Source: Cololabis saira
Lineage: Eukaryota; Chordata; Actinopteri; Beloniformes; Belonidae
Assembly (NCBI RefSeq): GCF_033807715.1
Contig: NC_084610.1
Span: forward strand, 5,828,769 to 5,892,768
Length of the DNA stretch: 64,000 nt
Reading direction: 5' to 3'
Part shown: one piece after another, positions 52,030 to 64,000 of the stretch
How positions within the stretch are numbered: position 1 is the stretch's first letter
How the letters are laid out: each line of letters starts with the position of its first letter
Program-made: the position numbers and the translations under genes
The notes under the pieces: generated by a model
The model's input: the letters and a program-made list of their open reading frames with translations, nothing else
Told to the model about the DNA's origin: nothing
The model's database searches: none

Positions 52030-52103
52030 GGCCGGTTAGCTCAGTTGGTTAGAGCGTGGTGCTAATAACGCCAAGGTCGCGGGTTCGATCCCCGTACGGG
52101 CCA
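52030..52103 (+). tRNA. tRNA-Ile (AAT anticodon)
   Basis: The 74-nt sequence starts GGCCGGTTAGCTCAGTTGG and folds as a cloverleaf. The anticodon loop CTAATAA has anticodon AAT at 52064-52066; the A box is TAGCTCAGTTGG and the B box GGTTCGATCCC. It has no intron. One acceptor pair (5th) is G-G, which as I recall is normal for vertebrate tRNA-Ile(AAT). The body looks intact and matches the vertebrate consensus, so it is probably a functional Pol III gene. It stands alone between two MITEs of one family. Confidence 0.95.
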
Positions 52104-52113
52104 CTCTGAGCTG

Positions 52114-52117
52114 TTTT
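52114..52117 (+). terminator. Pol III terminator of tRNA-Ile
   Basis: TTTT, 11 bases after the tRNA 3' end, the minimal Pol III termination signal. Confidence 0.7.
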
Positions 52118-52327
52118 GGGGAGTGCAGTAACAGGTGGGTTTGGGTCTGGAGGATATCGTTCTGACTACGACAAAAATTGGTAAAATGTTGTCAGGACAA
52201 CCGTTCAAATCGTATGAGTGACAATGGCTCTTCATCACAATGAGTACAAAAACTTCAAGAATAATGGCTTTAGAATGACCCGATCAATCTCAATCAATCG
52301 ACTGTGATGAACTTTGTTCAGATTTAA

Positions 52328-52825
52328 AGGGGACCTATTATCAAAAACACATTTTCTCTTGCTTTAACATATATAAAGTGGTCTCCCCTCAGCCTGCCAA
52401 CTCAGAGAAGGAGGAAAGCAACCAAATTCTGCAGTGTCTGTACAGCTGCCCGGATGAGCCGTCCAGTGTGATGTGGATCTACGAGCCGATAAGATACTGC
52501 TCCCGTCTTTACGTAACGACGGGAGCGATGCGTGAAACCACGCCCACAACTAACTCCGCCGGCCGGAGCTTCCACCATTTTTTCGTAGCGGTCATTCGCG
52601 TCATCGCGTCATCGCATCAGGCAGCCAATTATCACAGTGCATCATTATCATAGCCTCCCCGCCCGCTCAGAATCCCTCATAGAGATGGAGGTTAGAAACG
52701 GGGAAGATAAAGACATGACTTAGAGACGGAATTTCTAATTTATTTAGCAAAAACAATCAAAAACTTGTTTTTACGACATTCAAGACCTGTTTAAAATAGG
52801 TATTAGATGCCATAATAGGTCCCCT
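52328..52825 (+). mobile_element. TTAA-target MITE, GGGGACC family, complete copy
   Basis: The ends AGGGGACCTATTAT and ATAATAGGTCCCCT are inverted, with TTAA at 52324-52327 and 52826-52829. The body is 498 bp. The duplication fits Kolobok or piggyBac. No transposase is present. Confidence 0.92.
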
Positions 52826-52834
52826 TTAAATACT

Positions 52835-53030
52835 TACCTGCTGTACTCTACTGCCCTTCCTTTTTAACAACTTGTGCTTTTTATTATTTTAACTCTTTTA
52901 TTATCATTTTATTTGTTATTTACTGTTTAATTGCATCTTGCCGCTTTTAATGTTGATGTAAAGCACTTTGAATCACTTTGTGTTGAATTGTGCTCTACAA
53001 ATAAACTTGCCTTGCCTCGCCTTCTGACCT
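52835..53030 (+). repeat. LINE-type 3' tail upstream of CCNYL1
   Basis: GTAAAGCACTTTGAATCACT, then GTGCTCTACAAATAAACTTG and repeated CCTTG/CCTCG words form the 3' terminus typical of a fish non-LTR retrotransposon. The 5' part is missing. Confidence 0.65.
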
Positions 53031-53704
53031 GTAAGCTCTCCTTTTATTTTGAAAAGCCCGAGCCGGAAGCGTTCCAGAGTCGTCCCTGTTGTAAATGCGA
53101 CGAGATGAAAGCTAACGCTGGCTCTCTGCTTAACAGCCGACACCCTGCGGTTCCATCGACAGCGCCCGGGGTCTTATTCACCTGGTGATATTTTACCCCG
53201 GTAGGAGAGACTGACTTGTGGCTTGTGAGTGTTTATCTGCAGCCACGATGGAGGGATTTGTGCAGGAGAAGCCAGGAATGGATTGAGGCGCGGATGCTAG
53301 CAATGGAGGAGGAGAGAGGAGCTGGTGACTTCGTCTGCTTCGGTCCCAAACCGTAAAAAATGACTTGATATCACTTAATTCCGAAAGTATTCACCTGGAA
53401 TTGGTGTAAAAGTGTGCCGGTGTTATGCTGGGCACCCGCCCTGGGAGTGTCTTAGTCTCACACACATTCACTCACTCCACCTGGAGCCCATTCAGCTTTT
53501 AAATGTATTATACACACATTAAATAATAAGTTGAATCACTCAAATGCATGTTTACTGTTATTATCAAACTAATTTAAGGTACAATGGTATTGTGAAACTC
53601 TGCCTATCTGAGGTTTAGGGTGAGCTTTGGCCCTGCAGCCAGTCTAAAGGCTCCATAGTTGTATGGAGCAGCTGTGGGAGTAGCAGGTCACTGTAGGTCA
53701 CAGC
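53031..53704 (+). promoter_or_regulatory. CCNYL1 upstream region, promoter candidate
   Basis: The segment 53050-53260 is relatively GC-rich and has an ETS-type site GCCGGAAGCG near 53062, as in many TATA-less housekeeping promoters. A possible donor CCCCG|GTAGGA lies near 53200 and possible acceptors just before the start ATG (GGGAGTAGCAG). Whether a separate 5' non-coding exon exists cannot be settled from sequence. Confidence 0.4.
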
Positions 53705-59563
<5,859 letters not shown>

Positions 59564-60085
59564 GGCTGGAGAAGCCAAGAAGGTGGTCACGTTCTTTTGT
59601 TTTTTTTAGAAACAATTTAAAAGTAGATCAAAATCTTCAACTGGTGAGGTTTCATTATGAAATGTTTAGATGTTCAATTTGGATATGATGAAATGACACA
59701 GTTTAGCATCCAATAACACTGTAATATCATGAATTAAGTATGTGTCCAGTACAAAGAACTTCATGTTTTTATCTTCAAAACATTGTAATTTGGTGATGAA
59801 TGTCGGAGGAGAAACGGGCATGAAGATGCTTCCCGGAGCCACTCCAGTCGAGGACCCAGCCGTCGTCTTTTCTCCACATCATGCAACCTCTTGTGGAATA
59901 TAATCCAGCTGTGGCCGTCTCTACATCTGTATTCACGTGACAAACTGTCTTGAACTACCCTGTGGCGTAGTTCTGCACACGGACAACGAGTAGATTATGT
60001 TTTGCTTACTATGTAGGCTCCTATAGCTGTGAAATGTATGAGACTTTATTTATGTCAAATAAATTTCACTTGCTGTTTAAAGTCG
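59564..60085 (+). other. ccnyl1: CCNYL1 3' UTR with poly(A) signal
   Basis: AATAAA at 60058-60063 lies about 500 bp after the stop, followed by a T/G-containing stretch. No other coding feature is present. Confidence 0.75.
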
Positions 60086-60513
60086 AGGCTGCTCAAGTGG
60101 GAACGTTTGTCCTGGTGTTTTTCTTTCAAGGTGGACAACAAAAGTTCACAGTGGATTTGAGCATGCTGTCCGTCTGCAGGGAAGGAGCTCGGTGATCACA
60201 TTAGCACCTCCGCGGTCCAGTCTGGTGTCGGAGGTGACTACAGACTCAAACTCTGACATGATACAACTTGACTTGTTGTGCACTTGCTCAGGTGTTCAAA
60301 TCAAATCATGTTTACACACAAAAAAAGTACTTTACGAAATAAAGAGTAAAAGTGGGGGTATTTCCACCTCTTATTGTCATCAATGTTAAGACATGCAGTG
60401 AAAGATAAAAAGAAAGATGTGGAAAATAATGATCTTCTACTGCATCTCTGATCTTTAGAGCCTAGCATGTCTGGTAGGCGTTTGAGGTTATTCACATCAA
60501 AAATGAATTAATA
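60086..60513. other. Gene-free stretch after CCNYL1
   Basis: Ordinary AT-rich DNA; no exon or repeat boundary is recognised. Confidence 0.4.
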
Positions 60514-60515
60514 TA

Positions 60516-60841
60516 CAGGACTGTCTCAGAAAATTACAAAAACAAAAATGTCATACATTCTGGATTCATTTCAACTGAAATATTGCAAGCCTTTTATTAT
60601 TTTAATATTGCTGATCATGGCTTACAGCTTAAGAAAACTCATATCCTATCTCAAAAAATGTGAATATTCTGGGAATCTTAAGCTGTAAGCCTTAATCAGC
60701 AATATTAAAATAATAAAAGGCTTGCAATATTTCAGTTGATTTGTAATGAATCCAGAATGTATGACATTTTTGTTTTTTTTAATTGCATTACAGAAAATAA
60801 AGAACTTTATCACAATATTCACATTTTCTGAAACAGTCCTG
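60516..60841. mobile_element. Fold-back MITE with TA target site, copy 1
   Basis: Starts CAGGACTGTCTCAGAAAAT and ends with the inverse CAGTCCTG, flanked by TA on both sides. The two arms pair along nearly the whole 326 bp (GCAATATTTCAGTTGA faces TCAACTGAAATATTGC). The TA duplication fits Tc1/mariner-type mobilisation. No coding capacity. Confidence 0.88.
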
Positions 60842-60843
60842 TA

Positions 60844-61879
60844 CACTTCTCCCAAATCAGGACGGTGATGTCACTGGGGTTTTCCAGTTGGCTGATGTTT
60901 GTTCTTTGACGACTATCATGTGTGATTGCAATACCCACCAGTGGCCGCAAGGGGGCAGTGTTGCCCCGTGCAGCACAGCTGCCTCAACTGCAGGTGAGAG
61001 ATGCTGTGGGTCCATGTGTTAATGCGACATCGTCCTCCTGACTCTCAGCTTTGCTGCAGCTTGCTTATATCATCGCCAGCACTGCACAAGATAAAGCGGG
61101 TCTTCCATGTGAGGGATGGAAACTGGCATCCTGACTGGATCGTTTAAAACAAGCTTCACCAATGAGATCATTTTGATTCCAACTGAATCATTCTGTCTTG
61201 CACGCTTCCACGTGTACTTTTGCTTATTAAATCAATTTAACTGCAGGGCAGCTTGAGTGGACTGTTAACCTTTGAAATGCTTGATCTGTGCAACAATTCC
61301 AGTGCTGTGCACGCACATGAAAACCCTGACACTCAGATAAATAGTGTGTGTGCTTGTGACTGCGTGTGTGTACTGGGATCACAGCGCCAGAGCAGCTTCA
61401 TTAATCTCCGAGCATCATGGGATCTGTCTGAACTCTGAAAGAGGGCTAGAGAGAACAAGCAGGCCCCACCGGGGAGTCACTCCGTTTACCCTCCACGCGC
61501 TCAGGTCACTCCTCATATCAGACACCATTCAGCTGCACAATGTCAAACTGCTGCTGCTGCACAGGATGTGGCTCATCTTTGCAAATGTGCAGGTATGAGG
61601 ACTGAGTGTCTGGCAGCGGCACGCTGTATTCGTGTCTGTTGCTCATTTCAAAGTATTCAAATAGTTTCCTTCAGGAATGCAGATAAAAGCATAACCTAGT
61701 ACGTTAGAAAAGGTACTGCTCAAAAATGTGACAAAACTCAGTAAGAAGTGGACCAGCATTGTTCTTCCTGAGTCCGAGGGTTTGCGTCTGTGCTCTTGCA
61801 CCCGTGGATAGACCGATCCAGGACGGGCGAGGAGTGGGATCCACTGAGACTGGGACACCACGTGGAACACCTAAAGAGA
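60844..61879. other. Gene-free stretch
   Basis: No coding exon is recognised. The segment around 61380-61600, of even composition (CTTCATTAATCTCCGAGC), could be conserved non-coding DNA; this is a guess from composition. Confidence 0.35.
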
Positions 61880-61885
61880 AAAGGG

Positions 61886-62397
61886 CAGGGTTCATACGTT
61901 TTGAAAAAACCTGGAAAAGTAATGGAATTTGAAAATGTCATTTTCAAGGCCTGGAAAAGTTTTGGAAACACAAGTTCAACCCAAAAGTTTTGGAAAAGTC
62001 ATGGAATTTATTTTTCTCACTTAATGATAACATTTAGTAATAACAGCCTATAAGGTAGATTTAAAATTGATCAATAAATATTTCGTATAGAAAAGTCTTG
62101 CACGTTCTCACGCGGGACGTGCCGAGCATCTTGCGCATCATGCTGATCGGTTATTATTAGTTATTACAGTTATATTAGATTACTATACAACATGTATCAG
62201 TGTTAGTTTAAACAAATGTTTATTTTGTATAAAACCATAATTGGCATTAGATCTCCCCTGTGGTGACTTTTTATAGTTTTATTCCTATATTTCATTCATA
62301 CATTGATGTTTTAGAGGTCATGTATAGTCATGGAAACTTGCTGCCAAGTCATGGAAATGAGATGGAAATTTGTTGGTTAAAATGTGTATGAACCCTG
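61886..62397. mobile_element. CAGGGTTCATAC element, 6-bp TSD, copy 2
   Basis: Same ends as the copy at 44489-45041 (CAGGGTTCATAC and GTATGAACCCTG), flanked by a perfect 6-bp duplication AAAGGG (61880-61885 and 62398-62403). It is 512 bp long, with small internal deletions relative to copy 1. Confidence 0.93.
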
Positions 62398-62449
62398 AAA
62401 GGGAATCATCACCTCAGTCTGTTAATCCAGAGATAGAGCCCCCGATTTA

Positions 62450-62810
62450 CAGGACTGTCTCAGAAAATTAGAATATTGTGATAAAGTTCTTTATTTTCTG
62501 TAATGCAATTAAAAAAAACCAAAATATCATACATTCTGGATTGATTACAAATCAACTGAAATATTGCAAGCCTTTTATTATTTTAATATTGCTGATTATG
62601 GCTTACAGTTTAAGATTAAGATTCTCAGAATATTCTAATTTTTTGAGATAGGATATTTGAGTTTGAGTGAGCCATGATCAGCAATATTAAAATAATAAAA
62701 GGCTTGCAATATTTCAGTTGATTTGTAATGAATCCAAAATGTATGACATTTCCGTTTTTGTAATTGCCTTACAGAAAATCACAATATTCTAATTTTCAAG
62801 GACAGTCCTG
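62450..62810. mobile_element. Fold-back MITE with TA target site, copy 2
   Basis: CAGGACTGTCTCAGAAAAT to CAGTCCTG with TA on both flanks; 361 bp and almost entirely self-complementary. Same family as 60516-60841. Confidence 0.9.
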
Positions 62811-62812
62811 TA

Positions 62813-64000
62813 GATCTGGAGAACACATTCATCTGTGTTCTTAGGGGTATTTAGTTGGACATTTCCTGAAATACTGGCTCCATTAAGCCCGTACAAACGG
62901 TCTTCCGTCATAGCTTGATGGACAGAATTTCCTTGTGCAAAGGCTTTAAAGAGGTCGTGGCCTCGGGAATCCTCTGTGCCATGTTGGCATCATTTTGGCA
63001 CTTCAGCCCCAGCAACGGTTATGTGGGCGAGAGAAATGCGATCTCATGGGTTCCATGTTGGCTCCATCTAAATTGCTCAAAATGGTGATGAATAGGTGTT
63101 TTATTTGGCTCCCAACTGAGACAACCACATACACGGGGCCCTGTTTTATAACTTAATGGGCCCTGCGTACAAATGTTGGCCGTGATGGCATGTGTTGTAT
63201 GAATCAGACGTGGCCCAAATACCGTAACTGGGGTCATCGGAGGAATTCCATCATTAACTTGCAGTGCAGCTGCAGGAATCGTGGAAAAGTGCTGAACCTT
63301 GTTTGAAATGTGGTTTTCCTTCCCTTTGACAGCATTGCAGCGTTCACTGACGACTCGTCCCGCGTGGATTCACCACAGACACTTCTCCCGAGGGATATGT
63401 GGAATCCACCGTCCCGCCATGAAGGTGAATGACAAAGCAAGTAGCACTTCTAATTAAAGTGGACTGGGGAGACGCTGCTATGATCCTGCAGCCTTTTAAT
63501 GAGAAGTTAAACAGACACAACATGCACTTTTGCGTCATCATTAAAAGCCTGCATATGGTTAAGAAACGGGGAGCATTAATCACAGTTCTCTTAGGGGAAA
63601 AGGACGTGTTTGGCCACTTTTGATCTTGAGTGCTCATCAGTTGGCGGATCGTGTTCCTGCACATTTTTTAAATCTTTTTTTTTTTTTCAACAAACAACAA
63701 AAATATGTGTGATCTTGTTTATATTTTAATTTTTTTTCCTGTGCATGCCCAATCTCCGGTCTCTGATCCAAACTCCCAGCGTCTAATGACACAGCTTCCA
63801 TCACAACTCCGCCACCCCACTGAGTCTGCTGCTGAGCTGGCACTAAACCCGCCGTTTGCTGCTGGTCCGCCTCTCCTCTAATGAGCCCGGTTCACGATTT
63901 CAATCTCGTATCGTGCCCCCCCAGCTCCTGGCATCTGAGAGAAACAAATACCAGGACGACTAATCTGTCCCTGCTACAGCAGAGCGTAGGCAGATGCCAA
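62813..64000. other. Gene-free end of window, possible enhancer
   Basis: No exon of FZD5 or another gene is recognised. Bases 63420-63620 contain TTCTAATTAAAGTGG, CCTTTTAATGAGAAG and GTCATCATTAAAAGC in evenly composed DNA, which resembles a conserved non-coding element. A T run is at 63678 and a C run near 63917. Confidence 0.4.

Noticed and set aside
60100..64000. FZD5 coding exon
   Set aside because: FZD5 is coded mainly by one long exon; no frame of that size or Frizzled motif is present.

Overview
The window is nuclear DNA from a ray-finned (teleost) fish. Three split genes lie in the order CREB1 (+), METTL21A (-), CCNYL1 (+), the arrangement known around human CREB1 at 2q33. Introns are short with GT..AG ends, and the interspersed repeats are of fish type (non-autonomous hAT, Harbinger and TTAA-target elements, CR1/L2-like LINE tails). 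The species cannot be named from sequence alone.

Bases 1-34,400 hold no coding exon that I can recognise. By synteny this is the regulatory flank between KLF7 (outside the window) and CREB1. It contains blocks of ordinary complexity rich in TAATTA-like motifs that look like conserved non-coding elements, separated by transposons: hAT-type elements with 8-bp target duplications (4289, 9824, 11139, 17766, 33300), a Harbinger-type element with nested insertions (17585-19990), a small LTR retroelement with a tRNA-Lys primer site (30174-31352), a broken LINE reverse transcriptase (32330-33291), a very GC-rich repeat block (24008-25228) and an 870-bp pyrimidine microsatellite (11453-12320).

Bases 34,400-47,300 hold CREB1 and METTL21A. 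CREB1 has a GC-rich promoter/exon 1 with three TGACG half-sites and seven coding exons (318 aa: KID with RRPS, Q-rich region, bZIP). METTL21A has three coding exons on the minus strand (218 aa). The two genes converge tail to tail with poly(A) signals about 40 bp apart.

Bases 47,300-53,700 are mainly transposon and LINE debris plus an intact tRNA-Ile(AAT) gene at 52030-52103. CCNYL1 (53705-59563, ten coding exons, 342 aa) follows, with its poly(A) signal at 60058. Bases 60,100-64,000 are the CCNYL1-to-FZD5 side, without a coding exon, carrying fold-back elements and possible conserved non-coding DNA.

The genes do not form a pathway: CREB1 is a cAMP-responsive transcription factor, METTL21A a lysine methyltransferase of Hsp70 proteins, CCNYL1 a membrane-anchored cyclin. 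No new gene system was found. The notable material is the transposon record: many insertions with exact target duplications, a family with 6-bp duplications, an LTR element whose two LTRs disagree, and an element inserted beside a METTL21A splice donor.
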